Below, piece by piece: positions 8,634 to 17,258 of a stretch of DNA of 63,818 nt. The position numbers and the translations under genes are program-made. The notes beneath the pieces are model-generated. The model made no database searches, had not been told where the DNA came from, and worked only from the letters and a program-made list of their open reading frames with translations. Location: assembly GCA_964420125.1 (NCBI GenBank), contig CAYQQQ010000024.1:1-63818 (forward strand). Reading direction: 5' to 3'. This DNA is from CAYQQQ01 sp964420125. Its GTDB lineage: Bacteria > Actinomycetota > Acidimicrobiia > Acidimicrobiales > Microtrichaceae. How positions within the stretch are numbered: the first letter of the stretch is position 1; each line of letters begins with the position of its first letter.

Positions 8634-9611
8634 GTGACCGACACCGACGCCCCGACACAGCCCCCTCCCGAGGCACAACGCCGCCGACCGTTCCGGTTCT
8701 GCGTGCAGGCCTCCCACATGGCCGCACCCGAGGACCTGCGCCCGCTGGCGCGCAAGGCCGAGGACCTGGGCGTGTCGGTGCTGACCGTCGCCGACCACCT
8801 CGACGACCAGCTCTCGCCCTTCACGGCGCTGATGGCGGCCGCCGAGGCGACCACCGCGCTGCGGGTGGGCACCCTGGTGCTCTCCAACGACTACCGGCAC
8901 CCGGCGATGGCCGCCAAGGAGGCAGCGACGGTGGATCGCCTCAGCGGCGGGCGCCTCGAGTTCGGCCTCGGCGCCGGGTGGATGCTCACCGACTACCGCT
9001 CCGCCGGGATCCCCCTCGACCCGCCGTCGGTGCGCATCGAGCGCCTCGACGAGGCGCTCGGGATCATCCGGCGCCTCTGGGTGGGCGGGCCGGTCGATCA
9101 CGACGGCGCGCACTACCACCTCGACGGCCTGGAGCTGGCCCCACTGCCGCTGCAGCGCGGCGGCCCGCCCGTGTGGGTCGGCGGCGGCGGACGCAAGGTG
9201 CTGGAGGTGGCCGCCCGCCATGCCGATGTGATCCACCTCAACCCCGCCCTGCCCGCCGGGGTGATCGACCACAGGGCCGGACCCACGGCGACCGCGGCGG
9301 CGACGCACGCCAAGCTCACCTGGATCCGCGAGGTCGCCGGCGACAGGTTCCCCGAGATCGAGCTCGGCACCCGCATCCACCTCGCCATCCTCACCGACGA
9401 CCGCGACAGCCTCTACGAGTCCCTCGCCGGGGGGTTCGGGCTCACCCCGGAGGAGGCCAAGGCCTCTCCCCATGCGCTGGCCGGCACCGTGGAGCAGATC
9501 GCCGAGGACCTGCTGGTCCGACGCGAGCGCTTCGGCATCTCCAACATCGGGCTCTCCGCTTCCTCCATCGACGAGCTCGCACCCGTGATCCGACGCCTCG
9601 CCGGGACCTGA
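8634..9611 (+). CDS. LLM-class F420-dependent oxidoreductase
   Basis: Luciferase-like TIM-barrel flavin/deazaflavin enzyme. Family features: RPFRFCVQAS at the first strand, LGVSVLTVADH, TLVLSNDYRHP, the signature SGGRLEFGLGAGW, and GGPPVWVGGGGRKVLEVAARHAD-type sequence (residues ~155-185). This subgroup in actinobacteria generally uses F420 for hydride transfer to unknown substrates. The length of 325 aa is typical. GTG 8634 is chosen because TACGCT ends 8 nt upstream. It is read in the same direction as the flavoprotein fusion at 9656. Confidence 0.92.
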   Translation: MTDTDAPTQPPPEAQRRRPFRFCVQASHMAAPEDLRPLARKAEDLGVSVLTVADHLDDQLSPFTALMAAAEATTALRVGTLVLSNDYRHPAMAAKEAATVDRLSGGRLEFGLGAGWMLTDYRSAGIPLDPPSVRIERLDEALGIIRRLWVGGPVDHDGAHYHLDGLELAPLPLQRGGPPVWVGGGGRKVLEVAARHADVIHLNPALPAGVIDHRAGPTATAAATHAKLTWIREVAGDRFPEIELGTRIHLAILTDDRDSLYESLAGGFGLTPEEAKASPHALAGTVEQIAEDLLVRRERFGISNIGLSASSIDELAPVIRRLAGT

Positions 9612-9655
9612 GCCCCACCCGGTCGACCTCGGGCCGATCCGGTAGGGTCGCCGGG

Positions 9656-12580
9656 ATGAACGCCGTTCACCCGCCTCCGGCGGAATCCATCGGCGGCCAG
9701 GCCACGCTGCTGCTGGACGACGTGGTGCTGCGGGACCGCTACGACGTGGTCGTCGTGGGCTCCGGGATCGGCGGGTTGACCACCGCTGCCCTGCTGGCGT
9801 GCCGCAACCTGTCGGTGTTGGTGCTGGAGCAGCACTACCTGCCCGGGGGCGCCTGCACGATCCTGCGGCGCGACGGCGTCACCTTCGATGCCGCGGTGGG
9901 CATGATGTTCGGCTTCGGCCACAGCGGCTTCTCCCCGCACCGCTTCGTGATGAGCGCGATCGGCGAGGAGATCGACGTCATCGAGCACCCCAACCTCTAC
10001 CGGATGACCATCGGGGGCCGACACCTCACCTTCTGGCGCGACTTCGAGCGCTTCTTCGAGGAGCTCGTCGAGATGTTCCCCAGCGCCCGCGACGAGCTGC
10101 GCGCCCTCTATGACCACCTGTGGGACATCCACGACAACGTGCTGCCCCGCGAGGGGATCGTTGTGCCGCCCACCGAGGCGCCGCTGCCGTCCCCTGGCGA
10201 TCCCGACCCCCAGCTCGACGTGGAGCGCCTCGTGGAGCTGCTCACGACGAACACCGCGCAGCTCGTCGAGCGCTTCGTCACCGATCCGGAGGTGCTGGCC
10301 TTCTTCAACATGTTGACCTGCACCTACGCCTACACCACCGCCGAGGAGACCCCGGCCATCCTCTCGGCGGCCATGTTCGTCGACAACCACGACGGCGGGG
10401 TGTTCTACCCCTCCGGGGGCACCCAGATGCTCTCCAACAAGCTGGAGCGGTCGATCGAGCGACACGGCGGGCGGGTGGTGTGCGGGCACCTGGTCGAGGA
10501 GATCTTGGTGGAGGCCGGCGGGGCACGCGGCGTGCGACTGGCGGACGGCACCGTGATCGAGGCAGACCGCGTGGTGTCCAACGCCACGGTGTGGAACCTC
10601 TACCGCCGCCTGCTCCCCCGACACGCCGTCGATCCCGCACGAGCGGAGTGGGCCGAAGGCCTCGTGCCGACCTACGGCAGCGTGGTCCTGTACCTCTGGG
10701 TCGACGCGGAGGCGATCCCTGAGGGAACCCCGCCGATCCTGTTCCTGATCGAGGACATGGCAGAGATCACGGGCAACGACATCACCGTCTTCCTGTCGTC
10801 GGTCGGCGACCCCAGCCTCTGCCCGCCCGGCACACACGTGCTGACCGTCGTGCAGCCCTCCACGCTGCGCTGGCCGCGACCGACCGACCCGGGCTACCGC
10901 AGCGAGGACTACGAACGCCTCAAGCACGGGGAGGCGGAGCGACTGCTCGACCAGGTCGCCACCGAGCTCCCCGACATCCGCCGCCACATCCGCCGGATGG
11001 TGGTCGGCACACCCTCCACGATCGAGCGCTTCCTGCTGAAGGAGCACGGTGCGGTGGGTGGTCCCAAGCAGATGATGGGTCAGGAGCTCGCGAACCGGCT
11101 CCACGCCCGCGGCGAGATCCCGGGCCTCTACCACTGCGGGGACTCCACGGTGATGGGGGTGGGCATCTCGGCGACCACCATCTCCGGGGTGGGGGCGGCC
11201 AACATGGTGCTGCGCGACCTCGGCGAGCCCGAGTACGCGCCGCGAGAGCACGAGCAGGAGTGCGTGAGGCTGGTGCAGCCGTCCACATGGACGCCGGTGC
11301 CGTCGCCGCAGGTGCCCCTCGACAGCGAGGTGGCCGCCCGTCTCGCCAGGGAGTGCCAGCTCTGCGAGGACGCCCCCTGCAAGGCAGCCTGCCCGGCATC
11401 GATCGACATCCCCGGCTTCCTGCGACGCGTCGAGGCCGGGAACCTCGTCGGTGCCGTCGAGGTGATCCGCGACACGAACCCGCTCTCGGAGCTCTGCGGG
11501 GTGGTGTGCCCCTCGGAGCGGCTGTGCGAGGCGGTCTGCACACGTGGACGGGACGCGAGCGGAGCGGCGCCGGTGCGCATCCGAGAGCTCCACGGATGGG
11601 TGAGCCGGGAGGCGACGATCCAGGGCATGGCCGACCCCGAGCTCGCCCCTCCCACCGGCGCCCGGGTGGCCGTGATGGGCGCCGGCCCGGCCGGACTCAC
11701 CTGCGCCCATTACCTCGCCCGAGCCGGCCACGCCGTGGACCTCTTCGACGCCTCGGCCTCGCCCGGCGGCGTGCTGCGGCAGTCCATCCCCGCGTTCCGG
11801 CTCGACGAGCGGGTGCTGGAGCGGGAGCTCACGACCATCCTCCCGGCGACGGTGCGGTTCCATCCGGGGGCACGCCTGGGCGAGACCCACCACCTCGAGC
11901 AGCTGGAGGCCGGGTGGGACGCCGTCTTCCTGGCTGTCGGACGGCCGCAGGGACGTCGTATGGAGATCCCCGGGATCGCGGGGATCGCCAGCCATGACGC
12001 CCTCAGCCTGCTGGAGGCTGCGCGAGGCGGAACGCCGGTGCCTCTGCGGGGACGGGTGCTGGTGATCGGCGGCGGCAGCGTCGCCGCCGATGCGGCGCTC
12101 AGCGCAGCGTGGGCCGGAGCCGAGGTGCGCATCGTGTGCCTCGAGGCGCGCGGTGAGATGCCGGCACTGGCCCGAGAGGTCCGCGAGCTGGAGGACCACG
12201 GCATCATCATCGAGCACGGCTGGGGCCCCGTCGCCGTGACCTCCCCCACGACGCTCGAGTTGCGTCGATGCCTCCGCGTGCACGACGACGACGGTCGCTT
12301 CGCTCCGGTCTTCGACGAGGAGACCACGACCACCCGGGAGCTCCACCACCTGGTGGTCGCCATCGGCCAGGAGATCCCTGCGGCGCTGGTCGACCACCTG
12401 GGAGGCGCGATCGACCAGCGTGGTCTCGTGCGGGTCGATCCCCGAACGCTGGCCGTGCCCGGCCGGGATCGGACGTGGGCCGGCGGGGACGCCGTCACCC
12501 GCACCGGCACCGTCGTGGAGGCGGTGGCTCAGGGGCGGCGAGCAGCCGTCACCATCGACAGACACCTCCGTGGGCGTTGA
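9656..12580 (+). CDS. CrtI/RetSat-like oxidoreductase fused to GltD/DPD-like reductase
   Basis: A 974 aa two-part flavoprotein. Residues ~25-525 form a phytoene-desaturase/retinol-saturase-type FAD enzyme: VVGSGIGG dinucleotide motif, PGGACTILRRDG, and the C-terminal FAD contact GLYHCGDSTVMGVGIS. Residues ~560-630 carry eight Cys in the arrangement of the two N-terminal [4Fe-4S] clusters of GltD and dihydropyrimidine dehydrogenase (CQLCEDAPCKAACP; CGVVCPSERLCEAVC). Residues ~671-974 hold an FAD site (VMGAGPAGL) and an NAD(P)H site (VIGGGSVAAD). The likely sense is NAD(P)H to FAD to Fe-S to the substrate flavin, i.e. a self-sufficient saturase or reductase; this is inference. No stop or frameshift separates the halves. 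TAGGGT ends 7 nt before ATG 9656. Confidence 0.9.
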   Translation: MNAVHPPPAESIGGQATLLLDDVVLRDRYDVVVVGSGIGGLTTAALLACRNLSVLVLEQHYLPGGACTILRRDGVTFDAAVGMMFGFGHSGFSPHRFVMSAIGEEIDVIEHPNLYRMTIGGRHLTFWRDFERFFEELVEMFPSARDELRALYDHLWDIHDNVLPREGIVVPPTEAPLPSPGDPDPQLDVERLVELLTTNTAQLVERFVTDPEVLAFFNMLTCTYAYTTAEETPAILSAAMFVDNHDGGVFYPSGGTQMLSNKLERSIERHGGRVVCGHLVEEILVEAGGARGVRLADGTVIEADRVVSNATVWNLYRRLLPRHAVDPARAEWAEGLVPTYGSVVLYLWVDAEAIPEGTPPILFLIEDMAEITGNDITVFLSSVGDPSLCPPGTHVLTVVQPSTLRWPRPTDPGYRSEDYERLKHGEAERLLDQVATELPDIRRHIRRMVVGTPSTIERFLLKEHGAVGGPKQMMGQELANRLHARGEIPGLYHCGDSTVMGVGISATTISGVGAANMVLRDLGEPEYAPREHEQECVRLVQPSTWTPVPSPQVPLDSEVAARLARECQLCEDAPCKAACPASIDIPGFLRRVEAGNLVGAVEVIRDTNPLSELCGVVCPSERLCEAVCTRGRDASGAAPVRIRELHGWVSREATIQGMADPELAPPTGARVAVMGAGPAGLTCAHYLARAGHAVDLFDASASPGGVLRQSIPAFRLDERVLERELTTILPATVRFHPGARLGETHHLEQLEAGWDAVFLAVGRPQGRRMEIPGIAGIASHDALSLLEAARGGTPVPLRGRVLVIGGGSVAADAALSAAWAGAEVRIVCLEARGEMPALAREVRELEDHGIIIEHGWGPVAVTSPTTLELRRCLRVHDDDGRFAPVFDEETTTTRELHHLVVAIGQEIPAALVDHLGGAIDQRGLVRVDPRTLAVPGRDRTWAGGDAVTRTGTVVEAVAQGRRAAVTIDRHLRGR

Positions 12581-12596
12581 GTGCAGCGCCGGGCCC

Positions 12597-13256
12597 TCAC
12601 GCCCTGCGTCGGCGCTGCAGCACTCGCTGCTCCCGGCGGACCATCCGCTCCATCGCCTGCTTCGCGGGACCCTTCGTCACCCCCAGCAGGCTGAGGCCGG
12701 CCTCGTAGCGGGTGGCGGGCAGGACCTCCTCGGCGCGCAGCATGCCGGCCGCCCACCGGACCGAGGTCAGCACGCAGGCCGCCGCGAGCCGCTCGGCCAG
12801 CAACCCGGTGTCGGACCACTCCTCGAGCTCCCCGAGCGCCGCCATCTCCTCCAGGCAGAGGTGCAGCTCGGCACCCAGCCTCGATCCGACGGCCATCAGC
12901 GGCGTGCGGGCCTCCTCGGAGCGCGTCGCCGCGTACAGCAGTGCCCGGTAGTACTCGGGCCGACGCGACATCTCCTCGTGGCCGACCGTGAGCAGCGCCA
13001 GCAGCCGCTTGCGGCCGTTCGACCGACTGCGGCCCTCGAGGCGGTCGATGGTGGCGTCGACCTCGGTGGAGACGGCCTGGAAGAGGAGCTCGTCCTTCGC
13101 GCCGCACAGGTTGTACAGGGTCGGCACGGACACGCCGCTGCGCTCGGCCAGATCGCGCATCGTCAGGCCCCGGTAGCCCTTCTCGGCGACGAGCTCGCGG
13201 GCAGCCTCGAGGATGCGCTCCCGTCGTTCGTGCTTCTGCTCGGCCACGAGCCCCAC
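12597..13256 (-). CDS. TetR family transcriptional regulator
   Basis: A 219 aa one-component regulator. The helix-turn-helix is at residues ~12-58 (RERILEAARELVAEKGY, then LAERSGVSVPTLYNLCGAKDEL); the C-terminal ligand-binding half is variable and gives no ligand. The start is GTG 13256, with TAACGT ending 6 nt upstream (leaderless). It is divergent from the CrtI-like flavoprotein at 13360 and convergent with the fusion flavoprotein, so it most likely controls one or both. The intergenic region contains inverted repeats suited to a TetR dimer. Confidence 0.93.
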   Translation of the reverse strand: MGLVAEQKHERRERILEAARELVAEKGYRGLTMRDLAERSGVSVPTLYNLCGAKDELLFQAVSTEVDATIDRLEGRSRSNGRKRLLALLTVGHEEMSRRPEYYRALLYAATRSEEARTPLMAVGSRLGAELHLCLEEMAALGELEEWSDTGLLAERLAAACVLTSVRWAAGMLRAEEVLPATRYEAGLSLLGVTKGPAKQAMERMVRREQRVLQRRRRA

Positions 13257-13282
13257 GCCGACACGTTACCTGGACAGTCGAC

Positions 13283-13315
13283 TTGAACACTGTTAAAACC
13301 CTTGTACATGTTCAA
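13283..13315. promoter_or_regulatory. Candidate TetR operator
   Basis: Between the divergent TetR and flavoprotein genes, TTGAACA (13283-13289) and TGTTCAA (13309-13315) are perfect inverted copies. Nested inside are AACACTGTT (13286-13294) and the palindrome TGTACA (13303-13308). The stretch is much more AT-rich than its surroundings. Binding by the adjacent TetR is inference. Confidence 0.6.
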
Positions 13316-13359
13316 TCTGCCGGCGACGGAGTCTCGACCGGCCGACACGAGGGGGGCCC

Positions 13360-14694
13360 ATGGTCGAGGGAGACGAGAGCCGCAGGGGAACCTCCTCCTG
13401 CGATGTGGTGGTCATCGGAGGAGGCATCAGCGGGCTCGGGGCCGCCGCGGTGCTGGCCGACGCCGGCGTGCAGGTGGTGGTGCTCGAGCGCGCCAAGGAC
13501 CTCGGCGGTCGGGCCTGGTCCTTCAACCTGAAGGGGCACGTCACCAACGTCGGCGGCCCCCGTGCCGGCCTGGAAGGCCGCAGGGTCGACGAGCTCTTCG
13601 CCCGGGCCGGCCGCGAGCCCGGAGAGCGGGCCTTCTTCGACGGCGTGGTGCACCACCGCGACGGCGAGTTCCGTGACCTGACCCGTCTGGCCATGGGCGC
13701 GCCCCCCGAGGAGCTCACCCGGTTCATGGCCGCCATCGGCGAGGTCACCCCCGCCGACCTCCCCCGCCTCGACGCCCAGCCCGCCGACGAGTGGCTGACC
13801 GGCTTCGCCTCCCACCCCGACCTCATCGACACGGCTCGGCTGGCCGGGATCGTGCTGACCACCGTCCCCCGACTCGCCGACATGGCCGCAAGTGCACTCT
13901 ACGAGGCACTGCAGACCGTGTTCACCATCCCCCGCATCTACCTCACGGCGCACGGCTACGGCGACTACATGGGGATCCTGGCCGACGTGGTCACCACCGC
14001 CGGCGGCGAGGTGCACTCCCACGCCACGGCACGCAGGATCGAGCTCGACGGCGACGCGGTGAGCGGGGTCACCGTCGAGCACCGCGACGGCCCCACCGAG
14101 ACCATCGCCTGCCGGCACGCCGTGGTCGCCTTCCCCGTGTGGGACCTGTTCTCCCTGGTGGACCCGGCGAGCTTCCCCGCCGAGTTCGTGGAGTCCGCCC
14201 GCCACCTCGAGCGCAAGACCGCGATCTTCGGCCTCACCGCCGCCACTCGCGAGCCCCTCTACGACCACCGCTGCTTCGTGCTCACCGACGCCCCCCGCGC
14301 CGAGCATCCCCTGTCGGCCTTCATGGCCAGCAACGTGGCACCCAGCCTGTCGCCCCCGGGCGAGCACCTCTTCGAGGCATGTTGCCAGTGCGACTTCGAG
14401 GTCTCCCAGGACAAGGCGATGCTGGCCAAGTACATCGACCTCATGAAGGAGGACCTCTCCGACATGCTCCCAGGCTGGGAGGAGGAGGTCATCTGGCTCA
14501 ACTCCTACTTCCACTGGGTGGAGCCGGCGCGCACCGCCGGGCGGATCGGGGCGTTCCGCCCCGACACCCAGCTCCCCGGACCGAGGGGCCTGTGGCTGGT
14601 GGGCGACACCAACGCCTCCCGGGCGCTGCCGGGTCTGGAGTGCGCAGCCGACTCGGCCATGGACTGCGCCGAACGGATCCTCTCGGCAGGGTGA
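13360..14694 (+). CDS. CrtI/protoporphyrinogen-oxidase-like FAD oxidoreductase
   Basis: A 444 aa amine-oxidase-fold flavoprotein. The N-terminal FAD motif is VVIGGGISGLGAAAVLADAG, followed by VLERAKDLGGRAWS; the C-terminal FAD contact is GLWLVGDTNASRALPGLE. The architecture is that of phytoene desaturase, carotenoid isomerase and related enzymes acting on hydrophobic substrates, but no specific substrate can be named. It starts at ATG 13360 after a GAGGGGGG Shine-Dalgarno and lies opposite the TetR gene. Together with the fusion flavoprotein at 9656 it makes two CrtI-like enzymes around one regulator, possibly a small lipid- or isoprenoid-modifying locus. Confidence 0.88.
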   Translation: MVEGDESRRGTSSCDVVVIGGGISGLGAAAVLADAGVQVVVLERAKDLGGRAWSFNLKGHVTNVGGPRAGLEGRRVDELFARAGREPGERAFFDGVVHHRDGEFRDLTRLAMGAPPEELTRFMAAIGEVTPADLPRLDAQPADEWLTGFASHPDLIDTARLAGIVLTTVPRLADMAASALYEALQTVFTIPRIYLTAHGYGDYMGILADVVTTAGGEVHSHATARRIELDGDAVSGVTVEHRDGPTETIACRHAVVAFPVWDLFSLVDPASFPAEFVESARHLERKTAIFGLTAATREPLYDHRCFVLTDAPRAEHPLSAFMASNVAPSLSPPGEHLFEACCQCDFEVSQDKAMLAKYIDLMKEDLSDMLPGWEEEVIWLNSYFHWVEPARTAGRIGAFRPDTQLPGPRGLWLVGDTNASRALPGLECAADSAMDCAERILSAG

Positions 14695-14712
14695 GCGGCC
14701 GGGCGCTCACCC
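14689..14712. terminator. Bidirectional hairpin terminator
   Basis: GGGTGAGCG and CGCTCACCC form a perfect 9-bp stem with loop GCCGGG. It overlaps the stop codon of the flavoprotein gene and precedes the convergent epoxide hydrolase stop. No U tract is present, as is common in very GC-rich actinobacteria. Confidence 0.6.
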
Positions 14713-14715
14713 CGT

Positions 14716-15866
14716 TCAGCGCATGGTGGCGAAGCCGGCCCGAACCTCCGACACGAACAGCTCCGGCTGCTCGAAGGCGGCGAAGTGGCCGCCCCGGTCG
14801 AGCTCGCCGAAGTGCCGCAGATCCGGGAACCGCCGCTCGGCCCATCGGCGCGAGGTGCGGAAGATCTCCTCGGGGAAGATGGAGCACGCCACCGGAACCT
14901 CGATGGGGCTGAGGTCGATGTCGCGGAAGGACTCCCAGTAGAGCCTCGCCGAGGAGGCCCCCGAGTTGGTCAGCCAGTAGAGCATGACGTTGTCGAGCAG
15001 CTGCTCCGCGGAGAAGACCGAGAAGAGGTCGCCGCCGTGGTCGCTCCACTCCCAGAACTTCTCCACGATCCACGCCATCTGGCCCACCGGCGAGTCGGCG
15101 AGGCCGTAGCCGAGGGTCTGCGGTCGCGTGGACTGCTGGGTGGAGTACCCGGAGCCCTGGCTCTGGTACTGCTCGAAGGAGGCCAACGCTGCCGCCTCCG
15201 CCTCGGTCATGTCGTCCAGCGTGGCGGGGTCGGGCATCACGATGGGCATGTTCATGTGCACGCCGAGCACGTGGGCGGTGTGGGTGGTGCCCAGGGCGTT
15301 GGTGACCATCGACCCCCAGTCGCCCCCCTGTGCGGCGAAGCGCTCGTAGCCGAGCCGCCGCATCAGCGTCTCCCATGCCGACGCGATTCGGGGGATCCCC
15401 CACCCCGGATGGCTCGGCTTGTCGGAGAACCCGTAGCCGGGCAGCGAGGGGAGCACGAGGTGGAAGGCGTCCTCGGCTCGCCCGCCGTGGGCGGTCGGGT
15501 CGGTGAGCGGGCCGACCACCTCGAGGAACTCGACGATCGAACCCGGCCATCCGTGGGTCATCACCAGGGGCAGGGCATCGGCGTGGGGTGACCGCACGTG
15601 CACGAAGTGCACCGCCAGGCCGTCGAGGACGGTGCGGAACTGCGGGAGCGCGTCGAGGCGGGTCTCGGTGGACCGCCAGTCGTAGTCCTCCAGCCAGTAG
15701 CGCCACAGCACGTGGGCCACCTCGAGAGGGAGCCCTGCGACCAGGGGGCCTCGGTGTCGGCGACGGTCTCCTGCTCCGGCCAGCGGGTGCGACGGAGGCG
15801 GCGGCGGAGGTCGTCGAGCTGCTCGTCGGGCACCTCGATGCGGAACGGCTGGATCTCGTCGGTCAC
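14716..15866 (-). pseudogene. Epoxide hydrolase, frameshifted near residue 46
   Basis: An alpha/beta-hydrolase epoxide hydrolase with the EHN N-terminal domain. The N-terminus from ATG 15866 (FRIEVPDEQLDDLRRRL, then the conserved WSQG) runs in one frame; from about 15737 the homology continues one base out of frame (LPLEVAHVLWRYWLEDYDW) to the stop at 14716. The catalytic parts are intact downstream: HGWPGS oxyanion region, nucleophile Asp in GGDWGS, and His in RGGHFAAFEQPE. One missing base between about 15727 and 15737 explains it. It may be a true recent mutation or a sequencing/assembly error. Its start lies 12 bp from the msrB stop, so the two would share an mRNA. Confidence 0.85.
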
Positions 15867-15878
15867 CGCCGGCCCCGC

Positions 15879-16286
15879 TCAGGCGTCGCCGGCCGGGGGC
15901 TGGAGGTCGAGCGCCGCGCTGTTCATGCAGTAGCGCATGCCGGTGGGTGTGGGTCCGTCGTCGAAGAGGTGTCCGAGGTGGGCATCGCAGCTGGCGCAGC
16001 GGACCTCGGTGCGGACCATGAGGTGGGAGCGGTCCTCGTACAGCTTGACCGTCGAATCGCCCATCGGCTCCCAGAAGCTGGGCCAACCGGTGCCCGAGTC
16101 GAACTTGGTGTCGCTGGAGAACAGCTCGGCTCCACAGACCACGCAGTGGTAGGTCCCGTCGTCGTGGCAGTCCCAGTACTTGTTGGCGAAGGCGGGCTCG
16201 GTGCCGCACTCCTGGGTGATCCGCCACTGCTCGGGGTCGAGCCGCTCGCGCAGGTCGTCGGGTTCGGGTCGGGAGGAGGTGGCCAT
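15879..16286 (-). CDS. msrB: Peptide methionine-R-sulfoxide reductase
   Basis: Reduces methionine-R-sulfoxide in oxidised proteins, using thioredoxin. A 135 aa protein with the complete MsrB fold: GTEPAFANKYWD, zinc Cys pairs C48/C51 and C97/C100, FDSGTGWPSFW, and catalytic Cys120 in RYCMNSAAL. The ATG 16286 start is supported by TAGCCT ending 8 nt upstream. Downstream on the same strand is the epoxide hydrolase; upstream it is divergent from the DprE2-like SDR. Confidence 0.97.
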   Translation of the reverse strand: MATSSRPEPDDLRERLDPEQWRITQECGTEPAFANKYWDCHDDGTYHCVVCGAELFSSDTKFDSGTGWPSFWEPMGDSTVKLYEDRSHLMVRTEVRCASCDAHLGHLFDDGPTPTGMRYCMNSAALDLQPPAGDA

Positions 16287-16403
16287 CACCCCAGAGGCTA
16301 CGACCCTGAGCCAACTGGCAGGTGTCAGCCACGGCGTTGTGGAGCCACGCCTGCCGGTCGATCGCCTTCCCGCGTCGCGCCGGGGTGGCGCGAGACTGCG
16401 GCC

Positions 16404-17198
16404 ATGACCAACGACCCCGCCGCCGGACGCCGCACGACCCCGCCGGACCCACGACGGCCACGCACCGCGCTCGTGCTCGGCGGTGGCAGCGACATCGCCG
16501 CGGCGATCGTCGCCCGACTGGCCCGCCAGGGTCTCGGCGCTGCGGCGCTCGCCGCCCGCGACCCCGCCGCAGCCGTCGAGGGGTTGAGCGGTCGGACTCC
16601 GGGAGTCGACGTGCACGGCATCCGCTGGGACGCGCTCGACGCAGCGGCTGCCTCGGAGCTGCTCGACGCTGCCCAGAGTTCGCTCGGGACGATCGATCTC
16701 GTGCTCTGCGCGGTCGGCGCGCTCGGTCACCACGCGGGGATCTCGATGGGTCCGGTCGAGGTCGACGAGATGGTCCGCACCAACTTCGCGGGTCCGGCCG
16801 CCGCGTTGGCGGCGGCCGGCCAGGTGCTGGCCGCGCAGGGCAGCGGCACGATCGTGGTGCTCTCGTCGGTGGCGGGCCTCCGAGCCCGGCGCTCGAACTA
16901 CGTGTACGGCTCGACCAAGGCGGGCCTCGACATGTTCGCCCAGGGCCTCGGCGACGCCCTGGCACCCTCTGGGGCTCGCGTGCTCGTGGTGCGGCCGGGG
17001 TTCGTGCGCTCGAAGATGACCGAGGGCCTGGATCCCGCGCCGTTCGACACCGACCCCGACACCGTGGCCGAGGCCGTCGTGGCCGCGCTGGGTTCGCGGC
17101 GCGAGATCCTGGCGGTGCCCCGAGTGCTCGGACCGCTCTTCGTCGGCCTGCGGGCAACGCCCCGACCGCTGTGGCGGCGCATCGCAGGAGACCGATGA
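16404..17198 (+). CDS. DprE2-like short-chain dehydrogenase
   Basis: NAD(P)H-dependent SDR of 264 aa. The cofactor site is VLGGGSDIAAAI; the active site is Ser in VVLSSVAGLRARRSN and the YxxxK motif in YGSTKAG. The sequence SNYVYGSTKAGLDMFAQGL with RVLVVRPGFVRSKMT closely follows mycobacterial DprE2, which reduces decaprenyl-phospho-2-keto-ribose to the arabinose form for cell-wall arabinan. The oxidase partner DprE1 is not in the window, so the exact substrate is uncertain. The start ATG 16404 is the first Met after the divergent msrB promoter region. It is followed by a DrrAB-type exporter in the same direction. Confidence 0.85.
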   Translation: MTNDPAAGRRTTPPDPRRPRTALVLGGGSDIAAAIVARLARQGLGAAALAARDPAAAVEGLSGRTPGVDVHGIRWDALDAAAASELLDAAQSSLGTIDLVLCAVGALGHHAGISMGPVEVDEMVRTNFAGPAAALAAAGQVLAAQGSGTIVVLSSVAGLRARRSNYVYGSTKAGLDMFAQGLGDALAPSGARVLVVRPGFVRSKMTEGLDPAPFDTDPDTVAEAVVAALGSRREILAVPRVLGPLFVGLRATPRPLWRRIAGDR

Positions 17199-17258
17199 CG
17201 GCGCTCCTGCGGATGGAGCGGAGAAGGGCGCTCGACCGGCGGCACTAGGGTTCCGTCG

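Noticed and set aside
9413..12565. 1050-codon open frame on the minus strand opposite the fusion flavoprotein
   Set aside because: A shadow of high GC3: the plus strand carries clear FAD, Fe-S and NAD(P)H motifs in one frame; the antisense translation is His/Gly/Val-rich low complexity with no motif.
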